57,823 nt of DNA from Bacteroidota bacterium. GTDB lineage: Bacteria > Bacteroidota > Ignavibacteria > Kapaibacteriales > HRBIN21. Location: NCBI GenBank assembly GCA_030550395.1, contig JAUQPL010000012.1, positions 1 to 57,823 of the forward strand, given 5' to 3'. Every line of letters begins with the position of its first letter. Positions within the stretch are counted from its first letter, which is position 1. A model generated the notes under the pieces. That model searched no databases. It was not told the origin of the DNA and worked only from the letters and a program-made list of their open reading frames with translations. Both the position numbers and the translations under genes were made by a program. Positions 8,394 through 17,300 of this stretch are shown in pieces.

Positions 8394-8837
8394 TCACCAC
8401 AGTGTGAGCCACAAGAGGGCACCCCCGCAGCCCAGTGCTATCAGGGCAGAGGACATTATGGGAAGCCACACGGGCGCCAACCAGGGACGAGGTACAAAGG
8501 AGAGGATGTCCAGCGGCAGGAGCGACCGAGGCCAGTGAACCAGTAGGCGCAGCCAACCGTAGTAGGCCAGGTTCCATACCGCATACGTCCAGCCAAAGAG
8601 CAGAACGCTGTGGAGTATGCTGCGGGACGTCATCATACTGAGGATGAGGATGACCACGCAAGTACTTACTTCCCGAATCTTTTCCATGCGAAGTGCGCGT
8701 CCTGTTAGCTGCTCCAGTAGGAGAATGTTAGGAGCCCCATCAGGAATCCGGAGGGTATGACGGAGGAGCGAAATAGTTGAGGCTTCCCAATAGCCGAGAG
8801 CGATAGCGGCTATCCCAGCCAGGACAAGTGTGACCAT
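8394..8837 (-). CDS. Small integral membrane protein, unknown
   Basis: The 147-residue product has about four hydrophobic segments: near the N-terminus (residues 1-20), two in the middle (about 58-95) and one at the end (about 122-146). A hydrophilic loop around 25-57 contains ALRMEKIREVS. I do not recognise a family. It starts seven bases after the stop of the upstream aldo/keto-reductase-like gene on the same strand, so the two are probably co-expressed. Its stop is directly adjacent to the nadX stop on the other strand. Confidence 0.65.
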   Translation of the reverse strand: MVTLVLAGIAAIALGYWEASTISLLRHTLRIPDGAPNILLLEQLTGRALRMEKIREVSTCVVILILSMMTSRSILHSVLLFGWTYAVWNLAYYGWLRLLVHWPRSLLPLDILSFVPRPWLAPVWLPIMSSALIALGCGGALLWLTLW

Positions 8838-8843
8838 GCGATT

Positions 8844-10259
8844 TCAGAAGCCGTGCTCAAGAACAATGCGCGCCGATCGGAGGTCCAGCCATTGTTGGCG
8901 TTTGAGGGGTGGGAGGGAAAGAGAGTTCACGGTAGCGAGCTCAGCAATGTGGTCGGCTGAAGAGCTGGATACAATGATCGTTCCCACTCCTTCCGTGTGG
9001 TGGAGCAGGGCTAGGGCCAGTTGGGCTAAGGGAACGGGTGGGATCGAGTGGTGGAGGGCATCCTCTATGACGGTGCGCAGCCGACGTGCCCGCTCCCATG
9101 CCCGAGCTGCGTAGAGGCGGGTGATGTCAGACAGCGCCTGGTGGAAGCGTTCCTTATAAGCTTCCCAGGGCTGGCGGGTTGTTTCTGTCAAGAGTGGTTC
9201 CACGCCGGCGCTCACCGAGCGGAAGCGCTCCGCCAGGTATCCCGTCTTCATGTGCAGCCAGTCTTCGTAACTGGCAAATTCGTGCCAGTGCTCTTGCAAC
9301 AGCAAGCTCAACGTGAGGAGCTCCCGCACCATATCCCGCTGGACACCATCGAGTGGGAGCTCCATGAGCGCACGCAGGAGCTGTACTTCTGTGTGAACAA
9401 ATTCCCGGAGCTGTCCCCGAATGTGCTCAACAGAGACCAGGCTACCACTTGCCGTCGTGGGTTCAGCAATCAGGACAGGACGGCCGTTCAAGCGTGCTGT
9501 AAGCGGACGGTACACGATGACGTGGAGGTGCTGCTGGCTTGCATACTCCAGCAGGGTCTGTTTCTCGACAACGGCTTCAGTTGCGATGGCTGATTCAAAG
9601 AGATTGAATGGGACTGCCAACAGGCGGCAATGGTGCTCGTCCCCGCAAATGGAACGGGCAAGCTCGAGGACCTCTGCAATGGGTATGGAGGGAATGGAGG
9701 TATCCGTGGGGAGGAGTTGCTCGGACTGGATACCGTATGCAAAAAGGCGTCCTTGCTGGCATTCTTGCTCCAGGAAGGCAAATGCCTGTTCCAAGCGACG
9801 CAGCAATTCGTGGAGCGCTTCCTCCTGGGGAATGCCCTGGGTTGTAGCCCATTGCAGGAAAACTTCGGGATGTTGGAGGAGGACCGCTATGGGGGATGCT
9901 TGTCGGAGACGGTGGTACGTTTCGGTCAGCTGCTCCCGGAGGAAGTGAGGGTGAATGCAGTGCCAGGCTCCTTCTCGCCACCGGACAAGCTCTGGATAGG
10001 GCTCGCCGCGGTGTTCCCGTTCTAATGCCCGGTGGTAGAGCATTCCTTCAATAAAGCCCAGCGAGACCAGAACAGTCGGTGTCGCCCCCAACTGCGTGCT
10101 GAGTTCCCCTAAGAGAGCTTCTCCGAAGCCATCATCGTAGCTTGTAGCAGTGGCAAAGAGATGGATGCCATGGCGCTGAGTTGCTTCAATGAGAGGACGG
10201 GCATGGTGATGGGTGCCGAAACGGCAAGTACTTACACCAAAAGCAGGAAGCAGGGACAT
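8844..10259 (-). CDS. Aldo/keto reductase-like protein with degenerate catalytic residues
   Basis: The ATG at 10259 has GGAGGA eight bases upstream and a TACTTTTG promoter-like box 36 bases upstream. The 471-residue protein resembles the aldo/keto reductase barrel: the strand with FATATSYDDGFGEALLGE corresponds to the family motif FDTAxxYGxSExxLG, and AVLLQHPEVF corresponds to the strand carrying the catalytic histidine. The catalytic aspartate is alanine here (FATA for FDTA). The strand expected to carry the catalytic lysine reads VLVSLG, with no lysine. Tyrosine and histidine are kept. The second half (about 300-440) is largely helical and not typical of the family; SSSADHIAE near the end resembles the cofactor-phosphate loop. 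It may be non-catalytic or have another reaction. Confidence 0.75.
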   Translation of the reverse strand: MSLLPAFGVSTCRFGTHHHARPLIEATQRHGIHLFATATSYDDGFGEALLGELSTQLGATPTVLVSLGFIEGMLYHRALEREHRGEPYPELVRWREGAWHCIHPHFLREQLTETYHRLRQASPIAVLLQHPEVFLQWATTQGIPQEEALHELLRRLEQAFAFLEQECQQGRLFAYGIQSEQLLPTDTSIPSIPIAEVLELARSICGDEHHCRLLAVPFNLFESAIATEAVVEKQTLLEYASQQHLHVIVYRPLTARLNGRPVLIAEPTTASGSLVSVEHIRGQLREFVHTEVQLLRALMELPLDGVQRDMVRELLTLSLLLQEHWHEFASYEDWLHMKTGYLAERFRSVSAGVEPLLTETTRQPWEAYKERFHQALSDITRLYAARAWERARRLRTVIEDALHHSIPPVPLAQLALALLHHTEGVGTIIVSSSSADHIAELATVNSLSLPPLKRQQWLDLRSARIVLEHGF

Positions 10260-10295
10260 GGCGTTGTTCCTCCGACGTTGGATAGACATGCACCA

Positions 10296-10303
10296 CAAAA
10301 GTA
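10296..10303 (-). promoter_or_regulatory. TAnnTTTG -7 promoter box (TACTTTTG)
   Basis: Read on the minus strand, this is TACTTTTG, an exact match to the Bacteroidota -7 box. It lies 36 bases upstream of the ATG of the aldo/keto-reductase-like gene at 10259. No TTG is visible at the -33 spacing. Confidence 0.5.
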
Positions 10304-10384
10304 GGAAGAAACGCCGAAAGCCTCTATTGGCAATCCTAGGGAAAGCTCTGCGTCTGTGCCGTTGAATCGTGCAGGGGAGCGTAG

Positions 10385-12235
10385 ATGGAGGAGCAGCGGA
10401 TTTGGATCCTGCCGGAGTTTTTGGCAAGTCAAATTGCAGCTGGCGAGGTTGTCCAGCGTCCGGAGTCGGTCGTCAAGGAGCTGGTAGAGAATGCTCTTGA
10501 CGCTGGAGCTACAACCATTGCGATAACGGTGCATAACGCAGGAAAACGCTTGCTCCATGTCGTGGATAACGGCTGCGGGATGAGCCGAGCAGATTTAGCG
10601 CTCTGCATTCGGCGCCATGCCACAAGCAAGATCCGTAGTGTGGAGGATCTCCATCGGATTCGGACTTTGGGCTTTCGTGGGGAGGCGTTGGCTTCCATTG
10701 CAGCTGTTTCGCAGCTGGAGATCCGTACCCGCCGGGCCGAGGAGCCGATAGGATGGCGCTTGCTTTCCGAGCCAGAGACAGAACCCCGGATTGAACCGTA
10801 CGCCGGCGAGGTAGGAACCCAGGTATTGGTGCGTAACCTTTTCTACAATATCCCTGCTCGTCGGAAATTCCTTCGTTCCGATGTGACCGAATTCCGCCTC
10901 ATAGCCGATACGGTCACGCGCTTTGTGCTGGGGCATCTGACCGTGCGCTTTGTGTTGGCGGATGAGCGTGCGCTCATTCTGGATGTTGCCCCGGGAACGC
11001 TTCTGGAGCGCTTTGCTGCCTTGTTCGGTGAGGAGCTTGCTGGTCGGATGATCCCGATTGAAACGGAGCGTGAGGGGTTCCGAATCTGGGGCATTCTTGG
11101 ACATCCGGAATGTGCCCGTCCGACGCGAGCACAGCAGTTTCTCTTCCTGAATCGCCGCTGGATCCAGCACAAGGGACTCAGTCATGCGGTGTATACAGCG
11201 TACGAGCATCTTCTAGAGAGTGGAACATACCCAATCTTCGTGCTCCACCTTGAGCTGGACCCTGAGCGCGTGGATGTCAACGTCCATCCGCAGAAACACG
11301 AGGTCAAGTTTGAGGATGAGCGCCAGGCCTTTGCAGCTGTTCTCCAGGCAGTCACGGAGGCGTTGAGACAGCACCATTTAGCGCCGGTGGTATCCCTGCA
11401 GGCGGTGCAAGACCCTATCGTAGTAGAACACACGGGGCAGGGACAGCCTCTTTTGGTCAACCGTTTGACAGGGGAATTGATTACTCCGCCGCAAGTGCCT
11501 CCTCGCTCTCAGGGACAATTTCCTCGGGGAAGGGTACCCACGCCGCTGCAGCGTGTTCACCCACAGGTAAAGGCCACACCTTCGGAGACGGCACCCCCTT
11601 TTCCGGAACTGGAGAGAGGCATTCGGTGTTGGCAGGTGCACAATACGTACATCTTTTGGGAAACCCCCGAGGGTATTCGGATTGTGGACCAACATGTTGC
11701 TCACGAACGCATTCTCTATGAGCGCTTCCGTCGGAGGTGGGAGAGCAAGCAGGCGGTACCGCAGCGGTTGTTATTCCCGTTGCCCTTGTCCTTGAGTCCA
11801 GCGCTGGTGCTTGTCGTGGAGGAGCTTTGGGATATTCTCCGGAGTCTTGGCTTTGAGTTTCAGCATCTTCCCTCGGGCGGAGTTGAGCTTGTGGCTGTCC
11901 CGAGCGATATCCCTGCAGGGCATGAAGAGCAGTTCCTCATAGAAGTGTTGGAGGCAGGCGCGGAGGGGGCAGACCCTCAGCATTCTGTGGTTGAGCGCCT
12001 TTTAGCAACCTTAGCCTGCAAGGCAGCCATCAAAGCAGGGCAGCCTCTTTCGGAACATGAGATGGTTACCCTTGTAACGGAGCTGCAGCAGTGCACGATG
12101 CCATACGTCTGTCCCCATGGGCGTCCGGTGGTGGTGGAGTTGCCTCGTGAAGAGCTAGACCGTCTCTTTGAGCGGAAACCTGTGCCCGGAGCGGGAGTCG
12201 AACCCGCACGGGGTTTACACCCCACGGGATTTTAA
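10385..12235 (+). CDS. mutL: DNA mismatch repair protein MutL
   Basis: Couples MutS mismatch recognition to downstream repair and, in this subtype, nicks DNA. The GHKL ATPase is clear: ENALDAG (35-41), DNGCGM (61-66) and TLGFRGEAL (94-102). A variable proline-rich linker spans about 365-410. The C-terminal domain has the endonuclease motif as DQHVAHERILYE (435-446), with valine where alanine is usual, plus ACKAAIKAG and CPHGRP (576-581), so nicking activity is expected. GGAG lies six bases before the ATG. The family normally ends soon after LDRLFER; here about 18 extra residues are read from the antisense strand of tRNA-Leu, and the TAA stop lies opposite the anticodon loop. Confidence 0.95.
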   Translation: MEEQRIWILPEFLASQIAAGEVVQRPESVVKELVENALDAGATTIAITVHNAGKRLLHVVDNGCGMSRADLALCIRRHATSKIRSVEDLHRIRTLGFRGEALASIAAVSQLEIRTRRAEEPIGWRLLSEPETEPRIEPYAGEVGTQVLVRNLFYNIPARRKFLRSDVTEFRLIADTVTRFVLGHLTVRFVLADERALILDVAPGTLLERFAALFGEELAGRMIPIETEREGFRIWGILGHPECARPTRAQQFLFLNRRWIQHKGLSHAVYTAYEHLLESGTYPIFVLHLELDPERVDVNVHPQKHEVKFEDERQAFAAVLQAVTEALRQHHLAPVVSLQAVQDPIVVEHTGQGQPLLVNRLTGELITPPQVPPRSQGQFPRGRVPTPLQRVHPQVKATPSETAPPFPELERGIRCWQVHNTYIFWETPEGIRIVDQHVAHERILYERFRRRWESKQAVPQRLLFPLPLSLSPALVLVVEELWDILRSLGFEFQHLPSGGVELVAVPSDIPAGHEEQFLIEVLEAGAEGADPQHSVVERLLATLACKAAIKAGQPLSEHEMVTLVTELQQCTMPYVCPHGRPVVVELPREELDRLFERKPVPGAGVEPARGLHPTGF

Positions 12236-12268
12236 GTCCCGTGCGTCTACCGGTTCCGCCATCCGGGC
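12183..12268 (-). tRNA. tRNA-Leu (anticodon UAA)
   Basis: The 86-base minus-strand gene folds as a class II tRNA. The acceptor stem is GCCCGGA with TCCGGGC and discriminator A at 12183. The anticodon stem CGGGA/TCCCG holds loop CTTAAAA, with anticodon UAA at 12234-12232. A long variable arm GGGGTGTAAACCCC and a T arm with GGTTCGACTCC follow. CCA is not encoded (the next bases are CAG after the A). It reads UUA and UUG codons. The 3' half, 53 bases, lies antisense to the last codons of mutL. A TATTTTTG box lies 12 bases upstream of its 5' end. Confidence 0.96.
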
Positions 12269-12279
12269 GGTGGCTATCG

Positions 12280-12287
12280 CAAAAATA
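12280..12287 (-). promoter_or_regulatory. TAnnTTTG -7 promoter box for tRNA-Leu (TATTTTTG)
   Basis: The minus strand reads TATTTTTG. Transcription would begin about six bases beyond the box, near 12274, just before the mature tRNA 5' end at 12268. That close fit to a stable RNA supports the box as the promoter core. No -33 TTG is seen. Confidence 0.55.
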
Positions 12288-12368
12288 GCAATGGTTCCGC
12301 AGAGCCAGGGGAGGGGCAATCGCCCGTGTGTGCTCTGCTGGTGAGCATAGTGCATCGGATTTGGCTCC

Positions 12369-12376
12369 TAATTTTG
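12369..12376 (+). promoter_or_regulatory. TAnnTTTG -7 promoter box for lepA (TAATTTTG)
   Basis: TAATTTTG lies 42 bases upstream of the lepA ATG and within the region divergent from tRNA-Leu. The distance agrees with the other boxes in this window (mostly 34-42 bases). No -33 TTG at the usual spacing. Confidence 0.5.
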
Positions 12377-12418
12377 CCTGTTGCCCTGTTGGATTGCCTC
12401 CCTTTCGCAAGGAGCAGC

Positions 12419-14233
12419 ATGGTAAAGGAGTTGGCCCATATCCGCAACTTCTGCATCATTGCGCACATTGATCACGGCAAATCCACGCTGGCAGATCGCC
12501 TGCTGGAGCTCACCGGGAGTGTGAGCTCTCGGGAAATGGTCACCGATCAGATTCTGGATGACAATCCCTTGGAGCAGGAGCGGGGAATCACAATTAAGCT
12601 CCATGCAGTGCAGATGCGTTATACTGCTGCCGATGGGCAGCAGTACATTCTCAACCTGATTGACACGCCGGGTCATGTGGACTTTTCGTACGAGGTCTCG
12701 CGTTCGTTAGCAGCTTGTGAAGGAGCGCTTCTGGTAGTGGATGCAAGTCAGGGTGTGGAGGCGCAAACTATCAGCAATCTATACCTGGCTGTTGAGGCGG
12801 GGCTGGAAATTATCCCGGTCATCAACAAGATTGATTTGCCCAACGCTGCCGATATGATTCCTGCTGTGCAACAGCAGCTTGTTGATCTCATCGGGTGTCG
12901 GCCGGAGGAAATCTTTCTGATCTCTGCAAAGTATGGCACAGGAGTTGAGCGTTTGCTTCCAGCTATCATTGAGCGAATCCCACCTCCCAAGGGGGATCCC
13001 GAAGCTCCGCTGCGGGCATTGATTTTTGACTCTATGTTTGATCCGTACCGTGGGGTTATCGTCTACGTACGTCTCTTTGACGGAAGGCTTCGTGAGGGGG
13101 ACCGCGTGCTATTTTGGGCAACGCAGCAGGTGTATGAAGTCGATGAGGTGGGGGTCAAGTTACTGAAGCGGCAGAGAGCGGGGGAACTGAGTGCGGGTAT
13201 GGTTGGGTACTTTGTTGCCAACATCCGTCGCCTGCAGGATACAAAGGTTGGGGATACGGTCACCCTGGTAGACCGTCCGTGCGAACAACCGGTGCCGGGC
13301 TTCCGAGAAGTCAAACCCATGGTCTTCTGCGGTATTTATCCGGCAAATGCTGAGGATTTTGAAGCTCTGCGAGAGGCTCTGGCAAAGCTGGCGTTGAATG
13401 ATGCTGCTATCGTATACGAGCCGGAGACCTCGGCGGCTTTGGGGTTTGGATTCCGTTGCGGCTTCCTGGGATTGCTCCACATGGAAATTGTGCAAGAGCG
13501 CTTGGAGCGGGAATTCGGGCAGACAATTGTTGTCACCGTTCCCAACGTTCGCTACCAGGTGCTCAAGACTAACGGTGATGTCATCTTCGTGGACAATCCT
13601 GCCCAGATGCCCCCACCGACGCAGATAGAAGAGATCGCTGAGCCGTATATCCGTGCCCAGATTATTACGCCGACCGACTACATTGGGGCTATCCTGCGCC
13701 TCTGCATGGAGCGCCGGGGAACACAGACGGGGATGTCGTATTTGTCGCCAACGCGGGTGGATCTCCAGTTTGAGCTTCCCCTTGCGGAGGTCATCTTTGA
13801 TTTCTACGATAAGCTCAAGTCCATTTCGCAGGGCTATGCCTCTTTTGACTACGAGCTCATAGGGTATCGCCCTGGTGACTTAGTGAAGCTGGACATCCTC
13901 ATCAACGGAGAGCCGGTGGATGCTCTCTCCATGATTGTGCACCGGAGTCGGGCATACGAATGGGGACGGAAGCTCTGTGCGCGATTGCGGGAGCTTATTC
14001 CGCGACAGCTTTTTGAAGTCGTTATTCAAGCGGCGATTGGGTCCCGTGTCATTGCCCGAGAGACGATCAAACCATTGCGGAAGAATGTGTTGGCCAAATG
14101 CTATGGTGGGGATGTCACACGCAAGCGCAAGCTCTTGGAACGGCAAAAGGAAGGGAAGAAGCGGATGAAGCAGATTGGACGGGTGGAGATTCCGCAAGAG
14201 GCATTTCTGGCGGTGTTAAGTATAGAGCGGTGA
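12419..14233 (+). CDS. lepA: Elongation factor 4 (LepA), ribosome back-translocase GTPase
   Basis: The 604-residue protein is full length. The ATG at 12419 is preceded by AAGGAG at 12409-12414. The GTPase motifs are AHIDHGKST (G1), the switch region ERGITIK, DTPGH (G3) and NKIDLP (G4). Domains II and III follow, then the LepA-specific C-terminus with [18 protein letters not shown]. LepA remodels stalled or mistranslocated ribosomes, particularly under ionic or temperature stress. It is followed 11 bases later by the signal peptidase gene; the lepA-lepB order is a common bacterial arrangement. Confidence 0.97.
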   Translation: MVKELAHIRNFCIIAHIDHGKSTLADRLLELTGSVSSREMVTDQILDDNPLEQERGITIKLHAVQMRYTAADGQQYILNLIDTPGHVDFSYEVSRSLAACEGALLVVDASQGVEAQTISNLYLAVEAGLEIIPVINKIDLPNAADMIPAVQQQLVDLIGCRPEEIFLISAKYGTGVERLLPAIIERIPPPKGDPEAPLRALIFDSMFDPYRGVIVYVRLFDGRLREGDRVLFWATQQVYEVDEVGVKLLKRQRAGELSAGMVGYFVANIRRLQDTKVGDTVTLVDRPCEQPVPGFREVKPMVFCGIYPANAEDFEALREALAKLALNDAAIVYEPETSAALGFGFRCGFLGLLHMEIVQERLEREFGQTIVVTVPNVRYQVLKTNGDVIFVDNPAQMPPPTQIEEIAEPYIRAQIITPTDYIGAILRLCMERRGTQTGMSYLSPTRVDLQFELPLAEVIFDFYDKLKSISQGYASFDYELIGYRPGDLVKLDILINGEPVDALSMIVHRSRAYEWGRKLCARLRELIPRQLFEVVIQAAIGSRVIARETIKPLRKNVLAKCYGGDVTRKRKLLERQKEGKKRMKQIGRVEIPQEAFLAVLSIER

Positions 14234-14244
14234 GGTCTACGGCG

Positions 14245-15186
14245 ATGAGGCGTCTGCAGGAATTAGCACGTTCGGCGTGGGAGCAGTACCGTCAAGCACG
14301 ATGGCGTCGGAGAGCTCAACGGAAGAAGCCGAAAAATGCTGTTGAAGCCCTGTTTTCATGGGTGCGGAGCCTATTGGGAGCATTCATTGTGGTGATGATC
14401 CTCAATGGACTAGCAATTGCTTCCTTTGTTGTTCCTACGGGCTCTATGGAAGGGACTGTGCGGGCGGGGGATTTTCTCTTCGTCAACCGCGCTGTCTTCG
14501 GACCTTCTACGCCGCAGATTATCCCGCTGTTGAACATTCCTCTGCCCTATGTACGATTGCCCGGCTTGCGACAGCCTCAGCGAGGTGAGATTATTGTGTT
14601 TATCTTTCCTGGCTACCGCGATGAAGTCCAGCCACGGGAATTCCAGTACTACCTCAAGCGATGTGTTGCCGTAGCCGGTGACACGGTTGAGATTCGTAAT
14701 AAACGTCTCTTCGTCAACGGTGTAGAGCAGCCTCTTCCACCACAGGGGATTGTGACAGATCTCCCTCCACCGCCAGGGGACCAGTACCGAACGTTCCCAC
14801 GTGGGCGGGGGTATACGCGGGATAACTACGGCCCCATCCGTGTTCCCAAGCGCGGGGATACCATCTGGCTCAATTTAGAGAACCTGCTGGAGTGGGATAT
14901 CTTCATCCGCCGGGAGGGACATACGCTATCTGTTCGTGGCGGACGGATCCTTGTGGATGGTCGAGAGACCACTTTTTACGTTGTGGAGCGGGATTATTGT
15001 TTCGGGCTGGGGGACAACCGGGATAACAGCGAGGATAGTCGTTATTGGGGGTTTATCCCGATGGAGAATGTGGTTGGCAAGCCCATGATTGTCTATTGGT
15101 CGTGGGATCCCATGATCCCTCTGGGCTCTTTGGTGGAGAAGATAGTCAGTATCCGGTGGGAGAGGATTGGAGCACTGGTGCGATAG
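14245..15186 (+). CDS. lepB: Signal peptidase I, first of a tandem pair
   Basis: Cleaves signal peptides from exported proteins on the outer face of the inner membrane. The 313-residue protein has a basic cytoplasmic N-terminus (RWRRRAQRKKPK) and one membrane segment (about 43-63). The catalytic serine is S67 in PTGSMEGT and the general-base lysine is K138 in YLKRCVAVAGD. The box GDNRDNSEDSRYWG comes near the end. An insertion between the catalytic residues and the last box, including a Pro-rich loop, makes it longer than Gram-positive forms. The frame is open upstream to 14098 inside lepA; ATG 14245 is the natural start. It directly abuts its paralogue. Confidence 0.94.
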   Translation: MRRLQELARSAWEQYRQARWRRRAQRKKPKNAVEALFSWVRSLLGAFIVVMILNGLAIASFVVPTGSMEGTVRAGDFLFVNRAVFGPSTPQIIPLLNIPLPYVRLPGLRQPQRGEIIVFIFPGYRDEVQPREFQYYLKRCVAVAGDTVEIRNKRLFVNGVEQPLPPQGIVTDLPPPPGDQYRTFPRGRGYTRDNYGPIRVPKRGDTIWLNLENLLEWDIFIRREGHTLSVRGGRILVDGRETTFYVVERDYCFGLGDNRDNSEDSRYWGFIPMENVVGKPMIVYWSWDPMIPLGSLVEKIVSIRWERIGALVR

Positions 15187-16041
15187 ATGCATGGTGAATC
15201 CAGTGCGCGGGTTGCAGGACGGTGGTGGCAGGTATGGCGCCCCTACCATTCTCCTCGTCAGATAGTCCGGGTTGTTCAACGAGCGGAAGGCCCTCCAGGA
15301 CTTCGGGGACGCGATATACTGGAGGCAGCAGCATTAGCTGTTGTGGTGGCATTAGCGCTGAAGATGTTGGTTGTGGATTTCTGTTATGTCCCCTCACTAT
15401 CCATGGCTCCAACACTTTTGCCAGGAGACTATGTGATAGTGAGCAAATTGGCGTATGCTCTCGGTTTCCCTGAACGCATGCCCGTGCTTTCGCTGAGGTT
15501 GCCCCGGGAAATCCGATGGTGGTATCGGCTTCCTGAGCGATGGGATGTCATTGTGCTGGATTTTCCCGGACAGCTGGGACAAAGCCGTCCGGAGATTCCA
15601 CAATACTACGTCAAGCGCGTTGTAGGATTACCTGGGGATACCCTGCGTTTTTCCGGCGATACGTTATGGATTAATCGGACAGCGTACCTACTACCTGGGA
15701 TGCGGGAGACCCCGCGGCGAATCATTGTCCCTGCCCGAGGAATGACATTCCCGCTTTCTCCCCAAACACTCTCCCAATGGATGCCATTGCTCCTTCGCGA
15801 AGGGCTGCAAGTGGAGGTTCATCGGGATACGGTATACGTAAATGGCAAACCGACCACCAGTTATACCATGCCACAGAACTACTTCTTCGTCATGGGCGAT
15901 AATTACCCGAACAGCTCTGATTCCCGCTCGTGGGGTGTAGTGCCTCAGAGCGCTGTTATTGGGAAAGCGGTGCTGATTTACTATTCGGTCTCTGAAACGG
16001 GTCGTCTGCGGTGGTCCCGGATAGGGCGATTAGTGCACTGA
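15187..16041 (+). CDS. lepB: Signal peptidase I, second of a tandem pair
   Basis: Begins at the base after the stop of the first signal peptidase gene. The 284-residue protein has a membrane segment around 46-66, catalytic serine S72 in SLSMAPTL, lysine K143 in YVKRVVGLPGD and the closing box MGDNYPNSSDSRSWG. All catalytic parts are intact, so both copies are probably active. The two differ strongly outside the boxes, so this is an old duplication rather than a recent one. A second enzyme could suit the many T9SS precursors, but a substrate division is inference. The stop overlaps the hemW start (TGATG). Confidence 0.93.
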   Translation: MHGESSARVAGRWWQVWRPYHSPRQIVRVVQRAEGPPGLRGRDILEAAALAVVVALALKMLVVDFCYVPSLSMAPTLLPGDYVIVSKLAYALGFPERMPVLSLRLPREIRWWYRLPERWDVIVLDFPGQLGQSRPEIPQYYVKRVVGLPGDTLRFSGDTLWINRTAYLLPGMRETPRRIIVPARGMTFPLSPQTLSQWMPLLLREGLQVEVHRDTVYVNGKPTTSYTMPQNYFFVMGDNYPNSSDSRSWGVVPQSAVIGKAVLIYYSVSETGRLRWSRIGRLVH

Positions 16042-17300
16042 TGCGGGGACTCTATGTTCATATCCCAATTTGCCAGCACAAGTGCGGATACTGCGATTTC
16101 TACTCCGTTGAGCGTCCTGACTTGCTGGACTCCTTTGTAGGGCTGCTCTGCCGAGAAATTGCGCTACTTCCCGAGCGATTACCCGAGGCGGTGGAAGAGG
16201 AGTTAGTGACGGTATACTTTGGCGGTGGGACTCCGTCGCTCCTGAGTCCAAAACAGTTGGAGCGCATTGTGAATCTGTTGAGGCATACGTTCCGCATAGA
16301 GCCGCAGGCGGAGTGGAGTATAGAGTGCAATCCTGGGACAGTTGATCGAGTACGGCTTCGAGCATACCGAGAGTTGGGAATCACACGGGTGAGCTTTGGT
16401 GTGCAGTCGTTCCAAGATGAGGAGCTGCGCTTTCTGGAACGACTCCACACAGCAGCGGAAGCGGTAGAGGCAGTCCAATGGGCGCATGAGGTGGGTTTTG
16501 AACAGGTGAATATTGACCTCATGTTTGCCCTTCCAGGGCAGACGCTCCACTCATGGGAACGGACCCTGGAGCAGGCAGTGAAGTTAGCACCGTCGCACAT
16601 TTCTGCCTACAGCCTTATATGGGAACCAGGAACAGCCTTCTACACCCGGTGGCAGCGGGGTGAGTTGACCCCGGTTGCAGAAGAGCTGGACGCTACGCAG
16701 TATGAATTGGCGGCTGAGCTTTTAACCAGGGCTGGATATCACCATTACGAAGTCTCCAACTTTGCCCGGCCTGGCTCGGAGTGCCGCCATAATCTGCTCT
16801 ATTGGCACGGTGAGGAATACGTAGCGCTTGGTCCATCGGCGCATGGATATCTTCGGGGACGTCGGTATTGGAATGTGCGGAGCCTGAAGCGATATGGGGA
16901 ACTCCTTCGCTGTGGAGCTCTCCCGATTGCTGGAGTAGAACAGGTGGGGCCACAGGAGCGATTGACAGAGCTCCTCTTCCTGGGGCTGCGTTCTGATGGT
17001 ATCCGCTTTGACCGTTTGCGTCGTGAGTTCGGTATTGAGCTTGCTGAAGAAGCAGCCCCACTGTTTGAGCAGTGGGAAGAGTTGGGAATGGTTGCTATCC
17101 GGTCGCCGGAATGCCTACGATTGAACCGGCGCGGATACCTTTTCTGTGATGAACTTGCCGCTGAGCTTGTTCTTTGTGCCGAGCGGGTATGGCAGCGCCG
17201 CAAAGGGAGCTATGAGGTTTCGCTGCTGGGAGTCTCTTCGGTAGCTGAGCGAATTGGGAGCAATTCAATCAACGCTGTCGGTGTCCGGACTGGGGGATAG
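16041..17300 (+). CDS. hemW: Radical SAM heme chaperone HemW
   Basis: From ATG 16041, overlapping the previous stop by one base, the protein has 419 residues. It opens [17 protein letters not shown], which holds the CxxxCxxC iron-sulfur motif, followed by VYFGGGTPS and the HemW-specific [21 protein letters not shown] region. HemW was long annotated as oxygen-independent coproporphyrinogen oxidase, but the single CxxxCxxC form without the extra HemN features is a heme-binding chaperone. The last ~30 residues run over the 3' end of the opposite-strand DUF255 gene by 91 bases and are not obviously conserved. Confidence 0.92.
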   Translation: MRGLYVHIPICQHKCGYCDFYSVERPDLLDSFVGLLCREIALLPERLPEAVEEELVTVYFGGGTPSLLSPKQLERIVNLLRHTFRIEPQAEWSIECNPGTVDRVRLRAYRELGITRVSFGVQSFQDEELRFLERLHTAAEAVEAVQWAHEVGFEQVNIDLMFALPGQTLHSWERTLEQAVKLAPSHISAYSLIWEPGTAFYTRWQRGELTPVAEELDATQYELAAELLTRAGYHHYEVSNFARPGSECRHNLLYWHGEEYVALGPSAHGYLRGRRYWNVRSLKRYGELLRCGALPIAGVEQVGPQERLTELLFLGLRSDGIRFDRLRREFGIELAEEAAPLFEQWEELGMVAIRSPECLRLNRRGYLFCDELAAELVLCAERVWQRRKGSYEVSLLGVSSVAERIGSNSINAVGVRTGG

